This document shows, piece by piece, positions 1-6,346 of a stretch of 64,000 bases of DNA. Both the position numbers and the translations under genes were made by a program. Below the pieces are notes generated by a model. That model was not told the DNA's origin. It saw nothing but the letters and a program-made list of their open reading frames with translations, and searched no databases. The stretch is from Verrucomicrobiaceae bacterium (GTDB lineage: Bacteria > Verrucomicrobiota > Verrucomicrobiia > Verrucomicrobiales > Verrucomicrobiaceae), in NCBI GenBank assembly GCA_016795365.1, contig JAEUHN010000039.1:124001-188000 (forward strand), given 5' to 3'. Each line of letters begins with the position of its first letter. Position 1 is the first letter of the stretch.

Positions 1-30
1 CGTATTCATGTTGGATGTTGGCTTGTCGTT

Positions 31-53
31 GTTCGTTCGTGGTTGTCGTGGCG
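31..53. repeat. 23-mer dispersed repeat, copy 1
   Basis: This intergenic 23-mer recurs with only two mismatches at 4840-4862, also outside the coding sequence I accept there. It begins GTTCGTTCGTGGTTGTC. Nothing else in 1-129 looks like a gene; the frames there have poor composition and no convincing start. Confidence 0.4.
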
Positions 54-129
54 GGCGATGCCGCCGTGCTCGTGAATTGGCTTCACTGAGCATGACGAAT
101 GCTTCACCCGTCCTGCCTTTCGCGAAATC

Positions 130-266
130 GGACCTCCGTCGGAGCCCAGTCACAAGGCCTCTCAGGCTTTCGTCGGATGCCTCGCAGCCGCCTGAAATGT
201 CGATCAATAGGACCTCCGTCGGAGAAGCCTCTCTGATTGTCTCCGACCAAAGTCGGATGCACTCGC
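130..266. repeat. Two diverged copies of an ~56-bp palindromic repeat upstream of the kinase
   Basis: The 15-mer GGACCTCCGTCGGAG occurs at 130-144 and again at 210-224. Each copy contains the small palindrome CTCCGTCGGAG and is followed by GCCTCTC and, 40-55 bases on, by GTCGGATGC. The second copy also has the hairpin TCCGAC-CAAA-GTCGGA at about 241-256. The related hairpin at 3133-3150 suggests a dispersed extragenic element rather than a site private to this promoter. A role in transcription of the kinase gene at 321 cannot be excluded. Confidence 0.5.
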
Positions 267-320
267 CTTACTTCGTCTGGCACGCGGCGACTACCTCGGG
301 CTATCGTGGGAGGACGCTCC

Positions 321-2648
321 ATGACCCATCGCTTCTCCGCACCCTTGTCAAAGTCTCCACTGCTCTTCGCAGTGGCCATGAGTGTGCTCATCGGCGCATG
401 GCCCTCTGTCGCGCAGGACATCCGCCCAGGGGAAACATCGCCACTCACGACGATCGGTGCTGTTCGTGAACTCGGTGCCGACAAAGCGGACACGCTCGGG
501 CTGCCAGTGAAGCTGAAAGGTGTGGTGACCTTCGTGAACAGCAAGGGCACCGACTTCAAATTCAACGATGCAACGGGCGGCGTGGGTGTCTCGCTCCCGA
601 AAGGAACGCCGTGCCCCGAGGAAGGAGATGAAGTCGAGGTCATTGGTCACACGAATCAACTCACGGTGCAGGACCATCGCTATCCTCACATCGTCGGCGA
701 AGAGGTCCGCATTCTCGGCAAAACAGCCTTTCCTACACCAGCGGCGACCAGCGTGGCTGCCATCGGAGCCTTCAAGCACTACGATCAATGGGTGAGCGTG
801 GAGGGTGTGGTGACGATGTGGACGATCAAGGAGCCCAAGCTCAGCCTCATGATCACCGGGCCAGACACCTGGGCCGTGGTGCATGTTCGTGGGTTCAAGG
901 AGACCGATCTACCGCGCAAGCTCCACGGTGCCAAGGTGCGCATCACGGGCGTGAACATGGGTATCTCGCACACCGCAGCCGATGCCATCATGGCACCGAC
1001 ACCCGCTCAGCTTGAGATTCTGGAGCATGGTGTCGAGAATATCTTCGAAGCGACGGAGAGCACTGTGTCGAAGATCCTCGCCAAAGAAGAGCCGCTCGCC
1101 GCGCGACGACGCATTCGTGGCGTTGTCACGATGCGTGCTGACGAAACGACACTTTACATTCGCGACGGCGAAGATGCGTTGTGTGCAGATCTGATGTTCG
1201 GCTGGATGAAGTCCACCACGCCGGGCATCATCTATGCCGATGCCGGACCACTCCCTGTCATCAAGCCCGGCGACGTGGTGGAACTGGTAGGCTCGATTCT
1301 TCAGCCCCGGAAAGAGAGCCGCCGCAACGCCTACGCCCTACACTCTTGCCATGTGCGCGTGATCGGGCACGATCTCGCGCCTCAGTCCGCGATCACCACC
1401 CTGAAAGAGATCAGCACCGGTGCCCACACGTTTGATCTCGTAGAGTTCAAGGCACGCCTCGTGCACAAAGATCAGTCACCACCCGATCGAGGCACTTGGC
1501 GGACCTCGATGACGCTGGAGTCCAACGGCATCACCATGCCTCTGATCGCCGAACTGCCCGTGCACGACGCTTTCCAATCGCTTCACCCCAACGACGAAAT
1601 CGAGGTTCGGGGCGTGGTGGACAAAGCGACGAGCTACTCGCCAAGGCGCATCCGCGTTGGTTCGGCCGGGGATGTCGTCTCGCTCGGTCTTGCACGTTCA
1701 GTTCGCGAAGAGCGGCTTTGGTGGTGGACGGGCTCCATCGCGCTGGTGGTGCTGGTGCTTGGGGCATGGATTTCGACTTTGATGCGCTCGCTTCGCCTTC
1801 AGCGACAAAACGACGCCGCCCTCCGCGAACTCAACGCCACGCTGGAGAGCCGCGTGCAGGAGCGCACCCAGCAGTTGGAAGCCTCGCAGCAGCACCTCGA
1901 GCGCGCTCTGGATCAGGAGAAGCAACTGGGCGATCTGAAGACGCGCTTCGTCACCATGGTCAGCCACGAGTTTCGCACGCCTCTGGGCATTACCATGTCT
2001 GCCGTGGAACTCATGCGGCACTACGATGACCGGCTGCCCGCCGACCAGAGGCGCGAGCTTTGCGAGGACATCTATGGAGCCACCAAGAACATGGCGGCTC
2101 TCATGGAGCAGATGCTGGTGCTCGGACGTGTGGAGGCCGGAAAGCTAGGCTGTCGTCCCGCGCCGCTTGATGTGGCCACGCTCGTCGGGAAACTGACCGA
2201 CGAATGCCTGTCCGCCACTTCACGAAAGTGCCCGATCATCACGAACTGCGAAGGCACCCTCACAGGTGCGCTCGGTGACGAATCCCTCCTGCGGCACATC
2301 CTTGGCAATCTCCTGACCAACGCCGTGAAGTATTCGCCGGCTGCAAGCCCCGTCGAGTTCTCCGCGCACCGCGATGAAGCCTGGGTGGAGTTCCGCGTAG
2401 TGGACCACGGCATCGGCATTCCCGAGGCTGATCAGGCACGCCTGTTCGAGGCTTTTTATCGCGGCTCCAATGTGGGCGAGCTTCCCGGCACCGGGCTTGG
2501 CCTGGTGATCGTGAAACGCTGTGTGGACCTCCACGACGGCACGATCGCTCTACAGTCGAGAGTCCATCACGGCACCACCTTCACCGTGCGTCTGCCGTTG
2601 TTCGGCGCACCGGGTGCCGCAGCCCCTCTGCCAAGACCTGCAGAATGA
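321..2648 (+). CDS. Membrane sensor histidine kinase with OB-like periplasmic sensor
   Basis: This is a 775-residue sensor kinase that would autophosphorylate on His and pass phosphate to a response regulator, most simply the one at 3184. I start it at ATG 321 because GGGAGGA lies 6 bases upstream and a signal peptide follows at once (residues 1-31, ending PSVA). Residues ~60-455 hold about four beta-rich OB-like repeats (GVVT...GDEVEV pattern). A membrane segment lies at ~466-488, then a short coiled coil, HisKA with His549 in VSHEFRTPLG, and HATPase_c with NLLTNAVKYSP (~664), DHGIGIPE (~694) and GTGLGL (~724). No receiver or PAS domain is visible. The ligand is unknown. Confidence 0.9.
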   Translation: MTHRFSAPLSKSPLLFAVAMSVLIGAWPSVAQDIRPGETSPLTTIGAVRELGADKADTLGLPVKLKGVVTFVNSKGTDFKFNDATGGVGVSLPKGTPCPEEGDEVEVIGHTNQLTVQDHRYPHIVGEEVRILGKTAFPTPAATSVAAIGAFKHYDQWVSVEGVVTMWTIKEPKLSLMITGPDTWAVVHVRGFKETDLPRKLHGAKVRITGVNMGISHTAADAIMAPTPAQLEILEHGVENIFEATESTVSKILAKEEPLAARRRIRGVVTMRADETTLYIRDGEDALCADLMFGWMKSTTPGIIYADAGPLPVIKPGDVVELVGSILQPRKESRRNAYALHSCHVRVIGHDLAPQSAITTLKEISTGAHTFDLVEFKARLVHKDQSPPDRGTWRTSMTLESNGITMPLIAELPVHDAFQSLHPNDEIEVRGVVDKATSYSPRRIRVGSAGDVVSLGLARSVREERLWWWTGSIALVVLVLGAWISTLMRSLRLQRQNDAALRELNATLESRVQERTQQLEASQQHLERALDQEKQLGDLKTRFVTMVSHEFRTPLGITMSAVELMRHYDDRLPADQRRELCEDIYGATKNMAALMEQMLVLGRVEAGKLGCRPAPLDVATLVGKLTDECLSATSRKCPIITNCEGTLTGALGDESLLRHILGNLLTNAVKYSPAASPVEFSAHRDEAWVEFRVVDHGIGIPEADQARLFEAFYRGSNVGELPGTGLGLVIVKRCVDLHDGTIALQSRVHHGTTFTVRLPLFGAPGAAAPLPRPAE

Positions 2649-2662
2649 TCTGCATTCGTAGG

Positions 2663-3097
2663 CTACGAAGAAGCCTTCTTCGCAGCCTCGGCATCGGCGG
2701 CACCCCGTTTCATCGTGGCCTCTACCGCACCATACAGTGCCAGCCAAGCCTCGCGCGCCGCTGGCGTGAACTTGTTGCCGAGCACCTCGGACAGCATGTC
2801 GATCAAAGCTCCGCCCACCGTGGCATAGTGCTCGTCCTTCACCCCATAGTCCGCGTGACGCGCACCCATGGCACGCAATTCCATGTCCAGCCCCACGGGC
2901 CGTTCGAGCATGGAAATGAGCGCCGCGAGCATATCGATGAGCTTCTTCGCCTGCTGCTCAATATCGCCCACAAACAAGGGACGCAGCGTGGGATCGATCT
3001 CAAAGAGACGACGGTAAAAGACCAACGCCGCCACGTGGTCGTGGCGCGAAAGTTCGGCGAAGGATTTTCGGATCAGATGAACTTGATCAGGAGACAT
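2663..3097 (-). CDS. Single-domain bacterial globin
   Basis: This 144-residue protein has the full-length 3/3 globin fold of the flavohaemoglobin/Vitreoscilla type, but no reductase domain. The likely proximal haem ligand is His81 (MGARHADYGV), Phe42 fits the CD1 position, and a Gln (48 or 49) sits where distal E7 is expected. Family roles are O2 binding, NO detoxification or redox sensing. The gene is convergent with the kinase and divergent from the response regulator, with which it shares an 86-bp intergenic region containing a hairpin. An in vivo role linked to that two-component pair is only suggested by position. The C-terminal ~15 residues are Ala/Lys-rich and probably disordered. Confidence 0.9.
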   Translation of the reverse strand: MSPDQVHLIRKSFAELSRHDHVAALVFYRRLFEIDPTLRPLFVGDIEQQAKKLIDMLAALISMLERPVGLDMELRAMGARHADYGVKDEHYATVGGALIDMLSEVLGNKFTPAAREAWLALYGAVEATMKRGAADAEAAKKASS

Positions 3098-3132
3098 TTG
3101 GATAGACTAACCACAAACCTCCGGTTTTGAGT

Positions 3133-3150
3133 ATCCGACTTTCGTCGGAT
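3133..3150. repeat. Perfect 7-bp hairpin between globin and response regulator
   Basis: ATCCGAC-TTTC-GTCGGAT is a perfect inverted repeat with a 4-base loop. Its arms match the hairpin of the repeats near 241-256, so it is probably another copy of the same short palindromic element. It lies 34 bases before the response-regulator start and 36 bases before the globin start on the other strand. Confidence 0.5.
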
Positions 3151-3183
3151 AGCACTCCTCGGGAAACCCGCCACAATGCGTGC

Positions 3184-3837
3184 ATGGCGAAAAAGATTCT
3201 GATCATCGAAGACCAGGCACCCATGCGTCGCAATGTAGCCCTGATGCTGCAAATGGAAGGCTATGCCACGAGCACCGCCGCCAATGGTCGCGAAGGCGTA
3301 GAGGTCGCCCGCAAGGAGCGCCCCGACCTCATTCTTTGCGATGTGATGATGCCTGAACTCGACGGCTACGGCGTGGTCCAGGCCCTCCGTGGCGACGCCG
3401 TCTTTGCCACCACGCCCTTCATTTTCCTCACCGCGAAGAGCGACCGGAACGACATCCGCATCGGCATGAACTTCGGTGCCGATGACTACCTCACCAAGCC
3501 CATCGTGCGCGAGGACCTGCTCGCCGCCGTGCAAACCCGTCTCTCCCGCGCCGACGCGATTCAGGAGAAGATCGACGCAGTGGCGACTCCCGGTTTCAAT
3601 CCCGACTTCACCACTCACGAGCCGCTCCAACGTGCATTTGGCCTCACCTCACGCGAGGCCGAGGTGCTGATCTGGGTCGCCCAAGGCAAGAGCAATGCCG
3701 ACGTCTCCGCCATCCTCGGCATGAGCGAAAAAACCGCCAAGCAGCATCTGGGCGTCTGCTTCCAAAAGATGGGCGTCGAAAGCCGCAACGCCGCCACCGT
3801 CCAGGCCCTCGAAGTGCTCAGTAATCCCCAGCGATGA
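3184..3837 (+). CDS. NarL/LuxR-type DNA-binding response regulator
   Basis: This is a 217-residue two-domain regulator. Its receiver domain has acidic residues at 9-10, phospho-acceptor Asp53 (LILCDVMMPELDGYG), Thr83 and Lys105 (DYLTKP). A LuxR-type helix-turn-helix follows at ~151-210 (LTSREAEVL...GMSEKTAKQHL). The start at 3184 is preferred because the receiver begins directly with MAKKILIIED; an in-frame start at 3127 would run through the hairpin repeat. It is the natural partner of the kinase at 321-2648, with the oppositely oriented globin gene between them. Target genes are not visible from the sequence. Confidence 0.92.
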   Translation: MAKKILIIEDQAPMRRNVALMLQMEGYATSTAANGREGVEVARKERPDLILCDVMMPELDGYGVVQALRGDAVFATTPFIFLTAKSDRNDIRIGMNFGADDYLTKPIVREDLLAAVQTRLSRADAIQEKIDAVATPGFNPDFTTHEPLQRAFGLTSREAEVLIWVAQGKSNADVSAILGMSEKTAKQHLGVCFQKMGVESRNAATVQALEVLSNPQR

Positions 3838-3908
3838 AGGTCGGGATCAATCCGCTGGAACCTTGTCCTGGGCACGGCTTGCCCGACTCGCCTTCCACCA
3901 GGCCACAC

Positions 3909-4199
3909 TCAAAAACATACTGACAGCAACGTGAAAAAGCTCAGGGTCCTCAGGTTGATCATGAGATTTTCCGTCGCATCAAGACCCTCATTGACCGCTT
4001 TCACCAACCGGTCGAAGTCCGTCCGCAACGATTCGACATCCCCCGCCTTGATGAGTCGTTCCAGCCGTTGCTGAGGCATGTCCCTCAGGTGGGCGCTGGA
4101 AAGGCTCGGTGCCACCGACGAGGCGCTGCACAAGAGAAAGACGGCCACACAAAGCGTGAGGATGCTCACAAGAATGGCAGCGATGGAGATGAGTTTCAT
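3909..4199 (-). CDS. Small two-helix membrane protein, C-terminus probably frameshifted
   Basis: The 96-residue frame has an N-terminal hydrophobic segment (residues 3-25), a helical middle (~40-80) and a second hydrophobic stretch that stops abruptly. The family is not recognised. The stop follows a run of five A bases (3911-3915 on the plus strand). One extra base there would extend the frame to a stop at 3847-3849 and complete the second membrane segment (FLSVAWW), followed by a basic tail (KASRASRAQ). The frame is therefore probably broken by a one-base lesion or a sequence error. It is the last of a run of small exported or membrane proteins on this strand. Confidence 0.6.
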   Translation of the reverse strand: MKLISIAAILVSILTLCVAVFLLCSASSVAPSLSSAHLRDMPQQRLERLIKAGDVESLRTDFDRLVKAVNEGLDATENLMINLRTLSFFTLLSVCF

Positions 4200-4262
4200 G
4201 ACGATGGACCTGCTGCCTTTAGAGGCCCGGGCGTCTTGAGTCGTGCACGCCAGTGGTGGCTG

Positions 4263-4679
4263 TTACTTGGGGACGTCATCAAGGCGGAGACGGCTCATCT
4301 TGTTTTTGTGTTCGCGATAAGCGGCATCGAACTTGGCTTTTTCACCGGGATTCCGTTGAATCCCGATGACGTTGTTCTGCAGGTCGCAGATCACGAACAC
4401 ACCAGGAGGTCCTGCATAGTAGCGCTTACCATCCACCTCTGTGACCCGGATTTTTTCTCCTTCGATTTCGATAAACGAAACGCGTGGATCAGAATCGGCA
4501 ATCAACTCTGTGACGTGCGTTGCATCAGCGTCGGGAAGCATGAGCTTGGCCAGCTCTCGCCCGCTCATGGGCGCGGAAGGTGCATTCCAAACGCGCCACG
4601 CGATGATGCAACCCAGGCAGAGAACCGCACACAAACCACAGCCAGCGGCACGAACAACTCGATGAGAGGAGACATTCAT
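4263..4679 (-). CDS. Hypothetical membrane-anchored protein
   Basis: This 138-residue protein has an N-terminal hydrophobic segment (~10-30) and a soluble, charged, probably exported remainder with a beta-strand-rich middle (VSFIEIEGEKIRVTEV). No family was recognised. I chose ATG 4679 because it places the hydrophobic anchor at the N-terminus; the frame stays open upstream to 4916, but that part has no hydrophobic or domain-like content and overlaps a dispersed repeat. It sits between two other small exported proteins of unknown function. Confidence 0.6.
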   Translation of the reverse strand: MNVSSHRVVRAAGCGLCAVLCLGCIIAWRVWNAPSAPMSGRELAKLMLPDADATHVTELIADSDPRVSFIEIEGEKIRVTEVDGKRYYAGPPGVFVICDLQNNVIGIQRNPGEKAKFDAAYREHKNKMSRLRLDDVPK

Positions 4680-4839
4680 AGTCACGAGGACAGGCTTTGA
4701 ATCTATTGTTGAGCCACAGACACTCCGGCCAAGTGCGCCATCAGTGACACCCAGCCAACACCTGCCCGTTTCCTCACGCGTGATGTCGAATGTTTGCAGC
4801 GCCTCCAGGGCAGAACCTGGTGCATCGCATCCTTTCAGT

Positions 4840-4862
4840 GTTCGTTTGTGGTTGTCTTGGCG
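4840..4862. repeat. 23-mer dispersed repeat, copy 2
   Basis: This copy begins GTTCGTTTGTGGTTGTC and matches 31-53 with two mismatches, in the same orientation. It lies in the 233-bp stretch 4680-4912, where I otherwise see only an unconvincing upstream extension of the neighbouring frame. Confidence 0.4.
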
Positions 4863-4912
4863 AAAGGCGGTTAAAGTCATCTCCTGGCCCTTGCAGCCTG
4901 GCACCCACTTTG

Positions 4913-5368
4913 TCACTTCTTCGTAAGGGTCACGGTCTCGGGAGATGAGCCGGTAAACTCGCGCACCAGAGTTCCTTTCTTGAGGTTCAGTGTGAATCGG
5001 ACGTGTCGTTTGGAGGAAGCATTTTGCGGGATTCGTGTGGATATGATGTCTTCAGTCCAGCTCTCGATTTCGTAAATCGAGGCGTCTGTGATCAGCGACT
5101 CACTAGAGCCCAGATAGTTCGTGATAACGGACTCAGCGCGAAACAGGAGCTGCCTGGACCGGTCAAATCGCAGTTTGAATGAGTTGCATGGGAAGTCCTT
5201 CGACGGCCACGAACCCACCACATCAACGACTTGTCCCTCTTCCGGGCTGATAGCGAACTCCATCGTGCTCACCCTCAGTTGGGCAAGACTACTTCCCGAT
5301 GCTGGTCCCTGTTTCGAGCAGGCACCGAGCGCCAGACAAAGCCAAACGAACGCAAAATGTATTTTCAT
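4913..5368 (-). CDS. Putative lipoprotein, function unknown
   Basis: This 151-residue protein has a classical lipoprotein signal, a hydrophobic stretch ending in the lipobox LALGAC (Cys at residue ~17), so it is probably anchored in an outer or inner membrane. The rest is beta-rich (VVGSWPSKDF, KLRFDRSRQLLFRAE) with no recognised family. ATG 5368 has GGTGAG seven bases upstream; an in-frame GTG at 5380 is the alternative. The stop of the cryptic frame at 5377-5619 falls just before this start, which suggests coupled translation. Confidence 0.68.
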   Translation of the reverse strand: MKIHFAFVWLCLALGACSKQGPASGSSLAQLRVSTMEFAISPEEGQVVDVVGSWPSKDFPCNSFKLRFDRSRQLLFRAESVITNYLGSSESLITDASIYEIESWTEDIISTRIPQNASSKRHVRFTLNLKKGTLVREFTGSSPETVTLTKK

Positions 5369-5376
5369 ATAAACAC

Positions 5377-5619
5377 TCACCAGTCGGCAACTTCTTGTAT
5401 TGTGGTGACCACTTCTTTCAAGAACCCAAGTCCAGCGCCTACGGCAACAGCAGTGAAAAAAGCAAACGATTCGTGAACTTGCTTACACGTCTTGGACTGC
5501 TCCCTGTGGGGATATCTGGCCCGAAGGACGGCCAGTGCGTCAGGATCACCATCCTGAAGCGGTCCTTCACTCGCGGGCCCATAGTGCCCTGTATCGAGAG
5601 TGTTGTGGGATAAGCTGAT
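5377..5619 (-). pseudogene. Cryptic ~70-80-codon frame with a membrane segment but no start codon
   Basis: On the minus strand this frame is open from directly after the TAA of the upstream gene (5620-5622) to a TGA at 5377-5379. It encodes a charged region (ALAVLRARYPHREQ), a hydrophobic segment (FAFFTAVAVGAGLGFL) and a C-terminus ending EVADW. It has no ATG, GTG or TTG before the hydrophobic segment. An ATG with AGGG upstream exists in a neighbouring frame at about 5591. One extra base in the adjacent GGGCCC would join that ATG to this frame and give a ~68-residue single-pass protein. The protein-like composition and the stop placed at the next gene's start argue that it is, or was, a real gene. 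Confidence 0.4.
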
Positions 5620-6324
5620 TTATCGCTTCTCCGTGGACTTTATCTTGTCAACGGCGGCTTTCATCTCTTTCATTGCCTCTTCAAATTTCAAGGTAGCTTC
5701 GTTCACGATGGTCGTGTTCGATTCGAGTTGTTCTCGAAGTTTTCCTTCTGCTTCCGCAATTGATGCCACCCATGTTCCAACTGGGCGAAAGTCTTTGAAA
5801 CTAGTTTCAGCCCAAGTGTGAGGCGGTATCTCCGTCCCTAGCAATACTCGAAGTTTTCCATCACCATCTTGGACCCACATGTCTACTTTGGGTGCGTGAA
5901 TTGGCGCGGGCACAGTGGTGATGTTCGTTGCTTTCCCAAAGCTAGCGGCGTGAAGAGCCCTTACGTCAACATTTTGCGGTGGAGTGGCTGGATTGCTTCC
6001 GTCAAAACTGTAAATCACCAAATACCTCGTAACGGGATCGTTTACCTTGCTCAACTGAATCGTGTGATAGTGGATCCACTGCCCACGGCGCACGAGGTTT
6101 ACACTGCAAGCCGGAACAAAAATGCCATTCGGATGGTCAAGATAACCATAAACAAAAGGGGTCCACTTGTCTGGCTGCGCCACGTTTAACGCTTCATAGA
6201 ATGGTCGGATCAGATTTTCCAACGGCTTATCAACGGACGTAGGAGACGAGGTCAAGGTTTGAGCGTTTGTCGTTGATGATGTGATCACCCACACAATGAA
6301 AATGATGTTCTTAATTATATTCAT
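5620..6324 (-). CDS. Exported protein of unknown function with C-terminal coiled coil
   Basis: This 234-residue protein has a short signal peptide (residues 1-21, ending TNA) and a globular domain (~25-165) with aromatic-rich strands (GQWIHYHTIQL). A Lys/Glu-rich C-terminal helix (~180-234) looks like a coiled coil. No family was recognised. Its base composition is clearly AT-richer than the rest of the window, especially at the start, which may mark transferred DNA. It lies 22 bases downstream of the large repeat protein at 6347-9025 and probably shares its transcript. Confidence 0.7.
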   Translation of the reverse strand: MNIIKNIIFIVWVITSSTTNAQTLTSSPTSVDKPLENLIRPFYEALNVAQPDKWTPFVYGYLDHPNGIFVPACSVNLVRRGQWIHYHTIQLSKVNDPVTRYLVIYSFDGSNPATPPQNVDVRALHAASFGKATNITTVPAPIHAPKVDMWVQDGDGKLRVLLGTEIPPHTWAETSFKDFRPVGTWVASIAEAEGKLREQLESNTTIVNEATLKFEEAMKEMKAAVDKIKSTEKR

Positions 6325-6346
6325 TTATAATTATCGTTATATTATT

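Noticed and set aside
8-469. Possible 153-codon gene at the left edge
   Set aside because: It runs through the palindromic repeats and into the signal-peptide region of the kinase in another frame; composition is not protein-like.
4680-4912. N-terminal extension of the hypothetical membrane protein to 4916
   Set aside because: The added 79 residues would bury the membrane anchor in the middle, have no domain character and overlap a dispersed repeat.
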